The notes beneath the pieces are model-generated. The model had not been told where the DNA came from and did no database searches. It saw only the letters and a list, made by a program, of their open reading frames with translations. Source: Bacillota bacterium (lineage in GTDB: Bacteria; Bacillota; Clostridia; Acetivibrionales; DSM-1351). From it: a stretch of DNA of 64,000 nt. Shown piece by piece: positions 9,263 through 18,748 of the stretch (within the stretch, counting starts at the first letter, position 1; every line of letters begins with the position of its first letter). The position numbers were made by a program, and so were the translations under genes. The stretch is taken from contig JAEYHZ010000014.1 in the NCBI GenBank assembly GCA_023409265.1, positions 1-64,000 on the forward strand, given 5' to 3'.

Positions 9263-9958
9263 TTACTTTTGTCCGTAATAGGCATTAGCACCGTGTTTTC
9301 TCATGAAGTGCTTGTCAAGGAGGTACTGATTCACATCATTATTTGCTCCGCCTGTAATAATATGAGTCTGGATTGCCATTTTCGCCACTTCTTCCATTAC
9401 AACGGCATTGTGTACTGCTTCATGGGCATCTTTTCCCCAGCTGAAGGGAGCATGGTCCTCAACAAGTACTCCAGGGATGTATACAGGGTTTAACTCCTTA
9501 AAAGTATCAACTATAACAAGTCCGGTGTTCTTTTCATACTCACCTTCTATTTCTTCCTGCGTCAGCCTTCTTGTACATGGAATCTCACCATAAAAATAGT
9601 CGGCATGTGTTGTTCCCATAGGCCGGATTGGACGGCCTGCCTGAGCCCAGCTCGTTGCCCATGGTGAATGTGTATGAACTATCCCTCCGATATCTTTAAA
9701 TGCATTGTACAGAACCAGATGCGTAGGTGTATCGGAAGATGGCCTGAGACTTCCTTCGACCTGATTTCCATCCAGATCAAGTACTACAAGATCCTCTGCT
9801 TTAAGCTGTTCATATGGAACTCCGCTTGGCTTTATTACCATGAGCCCTTTTTCCCTGTCGACTCCGCTTACATTTCCCCATGTGAAGGTCACAAGCCCGT
9901 ATTTGGGAAGATCGAGATTGGCCTGGAGAACTTCTTCCTTTAATGACTTCAAATTCAT
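9263..9958 (-). CDS. araD: L-ribulose-5-phosphate 4-epimerase
   Basis: Converts L-ribulose 5-phosphate to D-xylulose 5-phosphate, the last step of bacterial L-arabinose catabolism. The 231-residue length is normal for the class II aldolase/epimerase family. Metal ligands are visible in GIVHTHSPWATSWA (two His, about 95-97) and VEDHAPFSWG (His about 171). GLVTFTWGNVSG near the N-terminus is the phosphate-binding region. It lies downstream of araB on the same strand, separated by 213 bp with a strong inverted repeat. There is no clear GGAGG in front of the start, only a weak CGAGGT. Confidence 0.95.
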   Translation of the reverse strand: MNLKSLKEEVLQANLDLPKYGLVTFTWGNVSGVDREKGLMVIKPSGVPYEQLKAEDLVVLDLDGNQVEGSLRPSSDTPTHLVLYNAFKDIGGIVHTHSPWATSWAQAGRPIRPMGTTHADYFYGEIPCTRRLTQEEIEGEYEKNTGLVIVDTFKELNPVYIPGVLVEDHAPFSWGKDAHEAVHNAVVMEEVAKMAIQTHIITGGANNDVNQYLLDKHFMRKHGANAYYGQK

Positions 9959-10061
9959 AAAATTATACCTCGTTTAAAAAATTATAGTTTATATACTTAA
10001 CTTATAACTCAATATTTATTAGCATACTCCCCGACTAACTTTCATCACCGTGTTGCACCCA

Positions 10062-10090
10062 AAATACTTGCACAACTTATGCAAGTATTT
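10062..10090. terminator. Bidirectional hairpin between araB and araD
   Basis: Perfect 11-bp arms, AAATACTTGCA and TGCAAGTATTT, around a 7-nt loop, flanked by T-runs on both strands. It may attenuate araBD read-through or terminate araB. It also looks slightly like an AraR half-site pair, so an operator role is not excluded. Confidence 0.55.
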
Positions 10091-10171
10091 TTAACCGTGC
10101 TGCCACGTTGACGGAAGTTGTCCTCGCGTATACTAGCGTATATATAATTAATATTATATAAGTTAAGTAAA

Positions 10172-11854
10172 TTAACAGCATTTATTTTTTGCACTTTCCT
10201 TAATTTTCTTCAGTCTCTTCATCACATCGTTGTCACCGCGGCCGAAGTAGTCATGAAGTGTTGCATATTCAGCATAGAGTTTGTCATATACTGCTACGTT
10301 TTCGGGGATCGGTTTGTAATATTTTTCCATAACCCTGCCCATAACTTTTGCAGCATCTACTATACTGTCATAGCCTCCCTTTTCCTTACCGGCAGCAACT
10401 GCACCAAACATGGCTGAACCCAATGCAGGAGTCTGAGTTGAAGCTGATATTCTGATTTCCATATTGGTTACATCAGAATAGATCTGCATCATTAATTCGT
10501 CCTTCTGAGCAATACCTCCTGCTGCGAACAGCTCGGTTACCGGTACTCCGTTCTTTCTGAAGGTTTCGATTATCATTCTTGTTCCGTAAGCAGTTGCTTC
10601 AAGCAGAGCACGGTATATCTCCTCCGGTTTTGTCAATAGTGTGAAACCCAGCATGGTACCTGTAAGGTCAACGTCAACCAGCACCGAGCGGTTTCCGTTC
10701 CACCAGTCAAGTGCCACAAGGCCGCTTTCTCCAGGCTTGAGTGCCGAAGCCTTTTCTCTCAAGAGCTTATGTATGTTTATTCCTCTTTCTTCAGCTTCCT
10801 TCGTGTAGGAGGCAGGAACACAGTTCTCCACAAACCATTCGAAGTGGTCACCAACGCAGGACTGTCCTGCTTCATAGCCCTTAAAGCCCGGAAGCACTCC
10901 ATCCTCAACAACACCGCACATGCCGGGAACTATTTTTTCCTCTTCCCCCAGCAGTATGTGACAGGTTGAAGTGCCAATAATCATAAGCATTTTTCCTGCT
11001 TCAGTTATACCAACGGCAGGTACTGCCACGTGAGCGTCAACATTTGCAACTGCTACTGCTGTACCGGGCTTAAGTCCGGTTAACGCTGCAGCCCTTTCGG
11101 TTAGTTCCCCGGCCTTGCTTCCCAATGGATAAACATCCTTGCTCAATTTTTCTTCAACAACGTTTTCCAGTCTTGGGTCAAGTGCCTTGAAAAACTCCTT
11201 TGAAGGGTAGCCTTCCTGCTTATGCCAGATAGCTTTGTATCCTGCAGTACAGCTGTTTCTCCTTTCCTGACCCGTCAGCTGGAATATTACCCAGTCAGTT
11301 GCTTCGATAAATTTATCTGCATCATTAAATAAATCAGGGTCTTCGTTTAGGATCTGCCATATCTTTGGTATCAACCATTCCGAAGATATCTTTCCGCCAT
11401 ATCTCTTTAAGAAGTCCTCACCTCTTGCGGCAGCAATTTCATTGAGCTTGTTTGCCTCCTCCTGCGCAGCATGGTGCTTCCAGAGCTTTACATAGCTGTG
11501 CGGATTTTTCCTGTATCTATCCTGGAGACACAAGGGATCTCCGTTTTTATCCACCGGCAGCATTGTACAGGCGGTAAAGTCAATTCCAAGACCGATTACA
11601 TCGTCAGCGCTGACACCTGCTTCTTTCAGAACTGCAGGTACAGTCATCTGTAAAACCTCAAGGTAATCCATCGGATGCTCCAAGGCCCAGTCCGGCTCCA
11701 GCCGGGTAATTCCATCAGGCAGGAACTCATCCATAACTCCATGAGTATAAACCTTTACAGCAGATGCAATTTCCTTTCCTGTTGCCACATCTACCAAAAC
11801 AGCTCTTCCGGATTGTGTTCCGTAATCAACTCCAATAGAATATTTTGATGACAT
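10172..11854 (-). CDS. araB: L-ribulokinase
   Basis: Phosphorylates L-ribulose to L-ribulose 5-phosphate with ATP. The 560-residue length is typical of AraB, which is longer than other FGGY kinases. The first ATP phosphate-binding motif is GVDYGTQSGRAVLVD (about 8-22). LGIDFTACTMLPVD (about 108-121) and AVANVDAHVAVPAVG (the catalytic Asp region) follow, and the second domain has the AGGIAQKDELMMQIYSD adenosine motif. It starts at 11854 with a GGAGG site. An AraR-like box (11886-11895) lies just upstream, so it is probably arabinose-inducible. Confidence 0.95.
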   Translation of the reverse strand: MSSKYSIGVDYGTQSGRAVLVDVATGKEIASAVKVYTHGVMDEFLPDGITRLEPDWALEHPMDYLEVLQMTVPAVLKEAGVSADDVIGLGIDFTACTMLPVDKNGDPLCLQDRYRKNPHSYVKLWKHHAAQEEANKLNEIAAARGEDFLKRYGGKISSEWLIPKIWQILNEDPDLFNDADKFIEATDWVIFQLTGQERRNSCTAGYKAIWHKQEGYPSKEFFKALDPRLENVVEEKLSKDVYPLGSKAGELTERAAALTGLKPGTAVAVANVDAHVAVPAVGITEAGKMLMIIGTSTCHILLGEEEKIVPGMCGVVEDGVLPGFKGYEAGQSCVGDHFEWFVENCVPASYTKEAEERGINIHKLLREKASALKPGESGLVALDWWNGNRSVLVDVDLTGTMLGFTLLTKPEEIYRALLEATAYGTRMIIETFRKNGVPVTELFAAGGIAQKDELMMQIYSDVTNMEIRISASTQTPALGSAMFGAVAAGKEKGGYDSIVDAAKVMGRVMEKYYKPIPENVAVYDKLYAEYATLHDYFGRGDNDVMKRLKKIKESAKNKCC

Positions 11855-11885
11855 ATTCCAATACCTCCATATTAGTAGTACGCAC

Positions 11886-11895
11886 GTGCATACAA
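11886..11895. promoter_or_regulatory. Putative AraR operator before araB
   Basis: GTGCATACAA, the same 10-mer found before araR and araA. It lies about 32 bp upstream of the araB start. Confidence 0.55.
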
Positions 11896-11907
11896 GTTAT
11901 CCTATTT

Positions 11908-11942
11908 TTAAGGGGCATATCTGAAAAGTTGCCCCCTTATAA
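11908..11942. other. Inverted repeat between araR and araB
   Basis: AAGGGGC pairs with GCCCCCTT around about 15 nt. It has poor T-runs on both strands, so it is only a weak terminator candidate. A short imperfect direct repeat (TTAAATTCACTG-like, three copies) follows at about 11950-12010. Confidence 0.4.
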
Positions 11943-12001
11943 CTTTGTCTTAAATTCACTGGCTTTTTAAACATTAAATTCACAGTCTCTTGGCTTTAAA
12001 T

Positions 12002-13102
12002 TCACTGCTTCTTGACACATGAATCTCTTACAATGAGTTCAGGTTCAATGACTTTTCTAATTGAGCTTTTTGCATATTCCGGGTTTTCGATCATATCCAG
12101 CAGTGTCTGGGCTGCCAGCTCCCCAAGCTGCTCTTTGGGATGGCTTACCGATGTCAGTTTTACAGGACAGCTTGTTGAATAATAAGAATCATCAAAACCC
12201 GTCAGGGATATATCATCAGGTACCGATAATCCAAGTTCTGTCAGCTTCTCATAAATACCGAAGGCAATCTGGTCATTGTAGCAGGCTATGGCGTCAATCT
12301 TCCTGCCGCTTTTTATCATGGCCTCAATTGTTGTGTAGGGTTTAATTTTTCTGTCTTCTGTGTGAAACCATACCACATTGTCGGGATTGTACTGCAAACT
12401 GTTTTCAGCCAATGCCCTGGCATAGCCTTTATGCCTTTCTATTCCCTGTACATCATCAGCCTTGAATATACCTATAATATTTTTATGCCCCATATTTATC
12501 AGATACCTTACTGCCAGATACATTCCATCCGAGTCGTTAAGAATAATCTGTGGCTTGTCTTCCAGCTGCTGATATGCCCCATGTATAAAAATATATGGTA
12601 TATTATGCTCATCCAAAGCCTGATAATACTTTACATTGTTTGAGAAAACAGAACTTTTGGTAGGTTCGATTATAAGTCCTTCCAGATCCTTATTGAGTAT
12701 TTCCTGCAGGTACAGAGCTTCTTTTTCAACATCGTTGTCTGTATTTTTCAGCATAATACTGTAGCCTTTGTCCGACAATACGGAATCTATACCCTGAATT
12801 ACCCTTGGAAAAATGTACTCCGATATATAAGTAGTCATAACCCCAATATTTCTTGAATTTGTTCTGCTTATACTCCTGTCCTTGCAGAAGGTCCCTCTTC
12901 CATGCTCGGTGTATAGATATCCCTCATTTACAAGCATTGAAATGGCTTTTCTGACAGTATGCCTGCTTAATGACAGCTTTTCAGCCAAAGTATTCTCTGA
13001 AGGGATTTGTTCTCCGGGCTTTATGTGGCCCATAATTATCTCTTCTTTAATATAATCCTTTAATTTGGCATATTTTGTTTGACCGGCATCATTTTGCTGC
13101 AT
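12002..13102 (-). CDS. araR: AraR-type arabinose repressor (GntR DNA-binding domain, LacI-like sensor)
   Basis: A 366-residue regulator. It has an N-terminal winged helix of the GntR family (about 10-75, with SENTLAEKLSLSRHTVRKAI as the recognition region) fused to a periplasmic-binding-protein-like effector domain. This is the architecture of Bacillus AraR, which represses arabinose genes until L-arabinose binds. The ATG at 13102 is preferred over GTG 13108 because the GAGG site needs that spacing. Its promoter (TTGAAA 13173-13178, TATAAT 13150-13155, on the minus strand) is followed directly by an AraR-like box, which suggests autorepression. It is divergent from araA. Confidence 0.92.
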   Translation of the reverse strand: MQQNDAGQTKYAKLKDYIKEEIIMGHIKPGEQIPSENTLAEKLSLSRHTVRKAISMLVNEGYLYTEHGRGTFCKDRSISRTNSRNIGVMTTYISEYIFPRVIQGIDSVLSDKGYSIMLKNTDNDVEKEALYLQEILNKDLEGLIIEPTKSSVFSNNVKYYQALDEHNIPYIFIHGAYQQLEDKPQIILNDSDGMYLAVRYLINMGHKNIIGIFKADDVQGIERHKGYARALAENSLQYNPDNVVWFHTEDRKIKPYTTIEAMIKSGRKIDAIACYNDQIAFGIYEKLTELGLSVPDDISLTGFDDSYYSTSCPVKLTSVSHPKEQLGELAAQTLLDMIENPEYAKSSIRKVIEPELIVRDSCVKKQ

Positions 13103-13125
13103 TATCACATACCTCTTCCCATAAC

Positions 13126-13178
13126 TTGTGCATACAATCCATACAAAAAATTATAAAGCATCATATGGTCATTTTCAA
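13126..13178 (-). promoter_or_regulatory. araR promoter with AraR box
   Basis: On the minus strand, TTGAAA, a 17-nt spacer and TATAAT (13150-13155) form a near-consensus sigma-A promoter. The near-palindrome TTGTGCATACAA (13126-13137) sits at the expected transcription start. Confidence 0.75.
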
Positions 13179-13310
13179 CAAGTATTTTTCTTGCCGGGCT
13201 TGATTCAAGTAAGCAATATTCCGGAAACCAGAGTTTTAATTACTCAGAACCTACTTATATTGCCCATTTTCACCCTTTTGTATAATTCGTACATTCTGGG
13301 AAAAATAATA

Positions 13311-13363
13311 TTGCTTTTTCTATAAAATAGTTATACAATTAAGTCAAATACATGTGCATACAA
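13311..13363 (+). promoter_or_regulatory. araA promoter with AraR box
   Basis: TTGCTT (13311-13316), a 17-nt spacer and TACAAT (13334-13339), then GTGCATACAA at 13354-13363 over or just after the start site. The araA AGGAGGAG ribosome site follows. Confidence 0.7.
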
Positions 13364-13391
13364 GCTAAACTGTTTAGGAGGAGTTATTAAT

Positions 13392-14882
13392 ATGATTAAT
13401 GTTAAGAATTTTGAATTTTGGTTTATTACAGGCAGCCAGCATTTATACGGACCTGAAACCTTGAAGCAAGTTGCAGAACACTCAAAAATAATGGTTGATA
13501 AATTAAATCAGGACTCATCAATACAATATAAAATTGTCTACAAGCCAACTGTTACTACACCGGAAGAAATCACAAACGTTCTGGTTGAAGCAAATGCAGA
13601 CCGCAACTGTGCAGGTGTTATTACCTGGATGCATACCTTCTCACCTTCAAAGATGTGGATCGCTGGTTTTGCTCAATTAAACAAGCCTTTACTCCACCTC
13701 CACACACAATTCAATCAGCAGCTTCCCTGGAGCGAAATCGATATGGATTTCATGAACCTGAACCAATCAGCTCATGGCGACCGTGAGCACGGCTTTATCG
13801 GAGCAAGAATGAGACTATCCCGTAAAGTTGTTGCAGGGTACTGGGAAGATGCCAAAGTACGCGAGAGAATCGGAAGCTGGCAGAGAACAGCAGTTGCATA
13901 CATCTACGGACGTCAGCTGAAAGTGGTAAGATTCGGTGACAATATGCGTGAGGTTGCTGTTACGGAAGGTGACAAGGTTGAAGCTCAGATCAAATTGGGC
14001 TGGGCAATCAATACCCATGCAGTAGGAGATCTTGCAGCTGAAGTTGAGAAAGTAACTGAAGAAGCAGTTGATGCATTGGTTGCTGAATACAAAACAAAAT
14101 ATGACATAGCTCCGGAAGCTCAATCCGGAGAAAAATTCCAGGCTATCAGAGAGCAGGCAAGAATTGAGCTCGGTATACTTGCTATTCTTGACAAAGTTGG
14201 TGCCGGTGCATTTACAACCACTTTTGAAGATTTGCATGGTCTCCTGCAGTTACCTGGTCTGGCTGCACAGGATCTTATGGCTAAGGGCTATGGCTTCGGC
14301 GGAGAAGGTGACTGGAAGACATCTGCTTTGACAAATGTCATGAAGGTTATGGCTGACAACAAGGGAACCTCCTTTATGGAAGACTACACTTACAACCTTG
14401 TACCGGGTGAAGAAATGATACTCGGAGCTCACATGCTTGAGGTTTGCCCCACAATTGCAGCTACAAAACCACGTCTCGAAGTACATGCTCTCGGCATCGG
14501 CGGAAAGGCTGACCCTGCAAGAATAGTATTCGACGGAGCAGCAGGCCATGCAGTTTGCGCATCCTTAATCGATATGGGCGGACGTATGAGACTTATTATT
14601 GCAGAAGCTGAAGCTGTACAACCAACTATCGATATGCCTAAGCTTCCTGTAGCAAGAGTCCTCTGGAAGCCTGAACCATCCCTCGAAGTCGGTGCTGAGG
14701 CCTGGATTTATGCAGGCGGAGCCCACCACACAGTATTCTCGACTGTTGTAACTGCAGAACAGCTGATTGACTGGGCAGACATGGTTGGTATTGAATATGT
14801 TCTTATAAACAAGGATACTACTATTCTTAACCTCCGCAATGAACTAAGATGGAATGACATTGCCTGGAAGCTTAGCAAATAA
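13392..14882 (+). CDS. araA: L-arabinose isomerase
   Basis: Isomerises L-arabinose to L-ribulose. The 496-residue length is normal for AraA. The four metal/catalytic residues of the family are visible: Glu305 in FGGEGDW, Glu330 in FMEDYTYN, His347 in GAHMLEVCP and His446 in GGAHHTVF. The start at 13392 has AGGAGGAG upstream. It is transcribed divergently from araR and, unusually, is separate from araBD. An AraR box at 13354-13363 supports arabinose control. It ends at a strong bidirectional terminator. Confidence 0.97.
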   Translation: MINVKNFEFWFITGSQHLYGPETLKQVAEHSKIMVDKLNQDSSIQYKIVYKPTVTTPEEITNVLVEANADRNCAGVITWMHTFSPSKMWIAGFAQLNKPLLHLHTQFNQQLPWSEIDMDFMNLNQSAHGDREHGFIGARMRLSRKVVAGYWEDAKVRERIGSWQRTAVAYIYGRQLKVVRFGDNMREVAVTEGDKVEAQIKLGWAINTHAVGDLAAEVEKVTEEAVDALVAEYKTKYDIAPEAQSGEKFQAIREQARIELGILAILDKVGAGAFTTTFEDLHGLLQLPGLAAQDLMAKGYGFGGEGDWKTSALTNVMKVMADNKGTSFMEDYTYNLVPGEEMILGAHMLEVCPTIAATKPRLEVHALGIGGKADPARIVFDGAAGHAVCASLIDMGGRMRLIIAEAEAVQPTIDMPKLPVARVLWKPEPSLEVGAEAWIYAGGAHHTVFSTVVTAEQLIDWADMVGIEYVLINKDTTILNLRNELRWNDIAWKLSK

Positions 14883-14982
14883 TACGTTTTAATTTATGTA
14901 AATAACGTTTATCAGAAATCACAAAAGCAAAATGCCTTTTGCATGTGATGAATATAAATAGCGCAGTCAGCGCAGCAAAAGA

Positions 14983-15075
14983 CAACCGATTTTCCCTCCC
15001 GGATTTTAGAGACTGTCTAATACCTCATTGCACTCGTCATTTTGGCAGATATTAGACAGTCTCCAGGTTGTTTTT
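14983..15075. terminator. Bidirectional terminator between araA and alpha/beta-hydrolase gene
   Basis: A perfect 14-bp stem, GAGACTGTCTAATA (15009-15022) with TATTAGACAGTCTC (15050-15063), and an outer pairing ACAACC (14983) with GGTTGT (15066) followed by a T7 run. It serves araA and could also serve the convergent hydrolase gene. Confidence 0.85.
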
Positions 15076-15118
15076 TTGTGTTTAGATTATAAAGCCTGAT
15101 TCAAAGTAAAATTCCTCG

Positions 15119-15952
15119 TTATACCTTGGCTAAAAGCTCATCGAAATATTTATAGAATTGTTCCTTATTGCTTAAGTGTACATTATGGTCAGGAAGCGAC
15201 ATTTCACGCGCAAAGCAGTTGGGTATGAGGGTTTGCATTCTGGCAAAATCATTGTCGGGTACCGCTTCTCCTCCCTTTGCTCTGATCAGTATAACCGGAC
15301 ACCGGATAGACGGCAGCAGTCCGAACCAATCCACATAGTTTGCAATATTTGCACCCATAGCTCTGGAGCTGAACATCATCTGATAGCCCTCCGCAGTTTC
15401 CACAAGGCTGTTCATGAAATACTGGTAGCTTAAGGACGAATCGGTAAACCGCCTTATAAAATCCATTGCTTCACTAAGGCTTGAAAACGGCAGGGGCCAT
15501 TCTTTTGTCAAAGGATCAACAAGCCGGGTCCCATCCCTGGTTAATACTTTTTGTTCAGGGCCCGCAGCTGATTTATCCAGTATTGCCAGTGCTTTTACAC
15601 GTTCAGGATATAAAGCTGCAAAATATCCTGCCACCTGTCCGCCCATTGAATGACCTGCTAATATAACCGAATCCAATTTTAAGAAATCCAACAGCTGATT
15701 TATATCCTCGGCCATTTCTTCTCCTGTGTAATCGGATTCAGGCTTACTGCTTAAGCCGTGCCCTCTTTGATCCGGTGCTATGATTCTGTACTGTCTTCCA
15801 TAATGCCGGATAAAATCCACCCAGGTTTCAGCTCTTCCCCATCTCCCGTGAAGGCATAGTATAACCGGTTTGTCAGTCTTTGTGTCAAAATAAAACATGT
15901 CAATGTTCTTTAATTTTGCTATATTTCTATGTATTTTAATATTTTCGCTCAT
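15119..15952 (-). CDS. Alpha/beta hydrolase
   Basis: A 277-residue alpha/beta-hydrolase fold protein. The oxyanion segment is LCLHGRWGRAETW (about 32-44). The nucleophile elbow is GHSMGG with Ser102. The acid is probably in the strand after VILIRAKGGEAVPD, and the catalytic His is in PDHNVHLSN near the C-terminus. There is no signal peptide, so it acts in the cytoplasm. Substrate specificity cannot be read; esterases, lactonases and C-C hydrolases share this layout. The ribosome site GGAGGTAAT supports the start. Confidence 0.85.
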   Translation of the reverse strand: MSENIKIHRNIAKLKNIDMFYFDTKTDKPVILCLHGRWGRAETWVDFIRHYGRQYRIIAPDQRGHGLSSKPESDYTGEEMAEDINQLLDFLKLDSVILAGHSMGGQVAGYFAALYPERVKALAILDKSAAGPEQKVLTRDGTRLVDPLTKEWPLPFSSLSEAMDFIRRFTDSSLSYQYFMNSLVETAEGYQMMFSSRAMGANIANYVDWFGLLPSIRCPVILIRAKGGEAVPDNDFARMQTLIPNCFAREMSLPDHNVHLSNKEQFYKYFDELLAKV

Positions 15953-16190
15953 ATTACCTCCAAAACAATGTTACGGCCCATCTTATTATTCTAACATTTG
16001 GATAAATATGTATCAATCTTAAACTGCTTCAACATTAAATGAAATCAACCTGAGCAGCAAATGATAACTACTTCAGCAGAAAATGAATAATACATGGCAA
16101 TAAATGAAATGCCTCCAAACAGCTTCTAAGGTATATTAATAGTTATGAGTGCATATTTGATTAATAATTGGACACAAACAGGAGGTAATT

Positions 16191-18344
16191 ATGAATAGTG
16201 AGAACCCTGCTTATCTTGATGAGAGTTTAAGTTTTGAAGAACGTGTCAAGGATCTGGTTTCCAGAATGACTCTGGAGGAAAAGACTACCCAGATGCTTTA
16301 CAATTCGCCTGCTATCCCACGTTTGGGTATACCATCCTACAATTGGTGGAACGAGGCGCTGCACGGTGTTGCCAGAGCCGGTATAGCAACAGTCTTTCCA
16401 CAGGCAATAGGTATGGCTGCCACTTTTGATGAAGATCTAATCTTTGAAATAGCTGATGTCATATCTACAGAAGGCAGAGCAAAGTATCATGAATTCCAGA
16501 GAAGAGATGACCATGACATTTACAAGGGTCTAACTTTCTGGTCACCAAACATAAATATATTCAGAGACCCACGCTGGGGCCGCGGACACGAAACCTATGG
16601 CGAAGACCCGTACCTCACCACTAGACTGGGAATGCGATTTGTCGAGGGACTTCAGGGTCATGATGACAAATACCTGAAGACGGCGGCCTGCGCCAAGCAC
16701 TTTGCCGTGCACAGCGGCCCCGAGGGAGAGCGACACAGCTTTAATGCCACAGCTTCTAAAAAAGACATGTATGAAACCTATCTCCCCGCATTCAAGAAGC
16801 TTGTACAGGATGCAAAGGTTGAAGCTGTAATGGGTGCTTACAACAGAACAAATGGCGAGCCCTGCTGCGGAAGCAAAACCCTGCTCAAGGATATACTCAG
16901 AGACGACTGGGGTTTTCAGGGCCATGTCACATCAGACTGCTGGGCAATAAAGGATTTCCATGAACATCACATGGTTACAAAAACTGCACCGGAATCAGTG
17001 GCTCTGGCTGTTAACAACGGCTGTGACGTAAACTGCGGAAATATGTATCTGAACCTTATGATTGCATACAAGGAAGGCCTGATAACTGAAGAAAAGATAA
17101 CTGAGTCTGTTTCCCGCCTTATGATGACCCGTATGAAGCTTGGTATGTTTGATAAGGACGAGAATGTTCCTTTTGCTGCTGCTCCATATGATATTGTTGA
17201 CTGTAAAGAACACAGAGAGCTTGCACTGAAGGCTGCCAGGGAATCTCTGGTACTTTTGAAAAATGCTGACCATATTCTGCCATTAAATAAAAATGAAATA
17301 AAATCAATTGCCGTTATTGGTCCTAACGCTGACAGCAGAGATGCTCTCATGGGGAACTATTTCGGAACACCTTCCCGGTATATTACTGTATTGGACGGAA
17401 TCCGCGAGCTTGTGCCCGACTCTGTCAGAATAAATTATTCACAGGGCTGCCACCTCTACAAGGACAAAGTGGAAGGTCTCGCAATGCCTAACGACAGAAT
17501 TGCCGAAGCAGTTGCTGCAGCCGAAAAATCAGATGTGGTTGTCCTCTGTCTTGGCCTTGATGCCACTATTGAGGGTGAAGAAGGTGACGCCGGTAACGAG
17601 TATGGAGCGGGCGACAAATTTGACCTGAACCTTCCCGGGCTGCAGCAGCAGCTTCTGGAAGCTGTAACGGCAGCAGGAAAGCCTGTTATACTGGTACTCC
17701 TGTCAGGAAGTGCACTTGCGGTAAACTATTCAGATGATAGGTCAGCTGCCATAGTGCAAGCCTGGTATCCGGGTGCTCAAGGTGGAAAAGCCATAGCGGA
17801 AATGCTTTTCGGGGATTTCAGCCCCAGCGGAAAGCTGCCGGTCACTTTCTACAGAACAACAGAAGAGCTTCCTGATTTCCGCGATTACTCAATGAAGAAC
17901 AGAACCTACAAATACATGGAAAACGAAGCACTTTACCCATTCGGCTATGGTTTGAGCTATACCCGGTTTGAATTCAGCGATTTAACTCTGTCTGCTTCAA
18001 AAATAAAAGCCGGGGATGCAGTAAACTGTACTGTTAAAGTAAAGAATACCGGCAGTTTTGAGTCAAAAGAGGCAGTACAGCTGTACCTTAAGGATGTTGA
18101 AACCAGTGTTGCTGCTCCCCGCTGGCAGCTGAGAGGAATCCGGAAGCTAAATCTCCTGCCGGGCGAACAGAAGGAAGTCTGCTTCACTTTGACTGAAGAG
18201 GATATGCTGCTTGTAAATAATGAGGGAGATTCAATACTCGAACCCGGAACCTTTGAGGTATATGTGGGCGGAAGCCAGCCTGATGCCAGAAGTGCCGCTC
18301 TTACAGGCTGCCGGGTGTTGAAGGAAAGCTTCGAAGTACAATAA
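16191..18344 (+). CDS. GH3 beta-xylosidase / alpha-L-arabinofuranosidase-like
   Basis: A 717-residue glycoside hydrolase family 3 enzyme without a signal peptide, so it probably hydrolyses imported xylo- or arabino-oligosaccharides. The nucleophile is Asp249 in TSDCWAI. The SDC variant is typical of the beta-xylosidase branch, whereas beta-glucosidases have SDW. NWWNEALHGVAR (about 51-62) and KHFAVHSGPEGERH (about 169-182) are subsite motifs of the same branch. The (alpha/beta)6 domain contains GEEGDAGNEYGAGD. A C-terminal fibronectin-III-like domain (about 620-710) is present. It starts with an AGGAGGTAATT site and has its own terminator. Confidence 0.9.
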   Translation: MNSENPAYLDESLSFEERVKDLVSRMTLEEKTTQMLYNSPAIPRLGIPSYNWWNEALHGVARAGIATVFPQAIGMAATFDEDLIFEIADVISTEGRAKYHEFQRRDDHDIYKGLTFWSPNINIFRDPRWGRGHETYGEDPYLTTRLGMRFVEGLQGHDDKYLKTAACAKHFAVHSGPEGERHSFNATASKKDMYETYLPAFKKLVQDAKVEAVMGAYNRTNGEPCCGSKTLLKDILRDDWGFQGHVTSDCWAIKDFHEHHMVTKTAPESVALAVNNGCDVNCGNMYLNLMIAYKEGLITEEKITESVSRLMMTRMKLGMFDKDENVPFAAAPYDIVDCKEHRELALKAARESLVLLKNADHILPLNKNEIKSIAVIGPNADSRDALMGNYFGTPSRYITVLDGIRELVPDSVRINYSQGCHLYKDKVEGLAMPNDRIAEAVAAAEKSDVVVLCLGLDATIEGEEGDAGNEYGAGDKFDLNLPGLQQQLLEAVTAAGKPVILVLLSGSALAVNYSDDRSAAIVQAWYPGAQGGKAIAEMLFGDFSPSGKLPVTFYRTTEELPDFRDYSMKNRTYKYMENEALYPFGYGLSYTRFEFSDLTLSASKIKAGDAVNCTVKVKNTGSFESKEAVQLYLKDVETSVAAPRWQLRGIRKLNLLPGEQKEVCFTLTEEDMLLVNNEGDSILEPGTFEVYVGGSQPDARSAALTGCRVLKESFEVQ

Positions 18345-18363
18345 AGTCTTTACAGTGAAAGCA

Positions 18364-18430
18364 TGCCATCAGTCTAAATAAACTTGCCATCAGACGGAAT
18401 AAGCATACTACCAGACTGAATAAGCATGCA
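18364..18430. repeat. 21-bp imperfect tandem repeat, three copies
   Basis: Three 21-bp units related to GCCATCAGTCTAAATAAACTT lie between the GH3 stop and its terminator. Units two and three share CAGACxGAATAAGCAT. Confidence 0.7.
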
Positions 18431-18458
18431 ATTCAAGCTGATTTAAAAGAAAATTCAT

Positions 18459-18509
18459 AGTGTTGTGTGAAGCCGGAAGATTGATACCGTCTTTGCACAG
18501 CACTTTTTT
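18459..18509 (+). terminator. Terminator of the GH3 gene
   Basis: A 14-bp RNA stem (18459-18472 with 18491-18504, including G-U pairs) followed by a T-run. It follows the GH3 gene by about 115 bp. Confidence 0.75.
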
Positions 18510-18530
18510 GTCTGGAAAATGCCACTTTTT

Positions 18531-18674
18531 TTCGTTATAAATTCTCAAAATAAACTGTACCATTTTTTCGTTATAAATTCTTATAATAAAGTGTACCGCT
18601 ATTTCGTTATAAATTCTTATAATAAAGTGTACCGTTATTTCGTTATAAGTCTTATAATAAAGGTGCCGGAAAGT
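18531..18674. repeat. 36-bp tandem repeat, four copies
   Basis: TTCGTTATAA recurs at 18531, 18567, 18603 and 18639, an exact 36-bp period. The unit also contains CTTATAATAAAGTGTACC. It lies in the 404-bp gap between the GH3 gene and the AraC gene. It has no spacers and no coding frame. Confidence 0.9.
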
Positions 18675-18748
18675 TTATAAAAAAGGGAATAAGGTATTTT
18701 GCATCGAATTACATTATATCCGTTGCAAAAGGCAGCTATAGGAATTGT

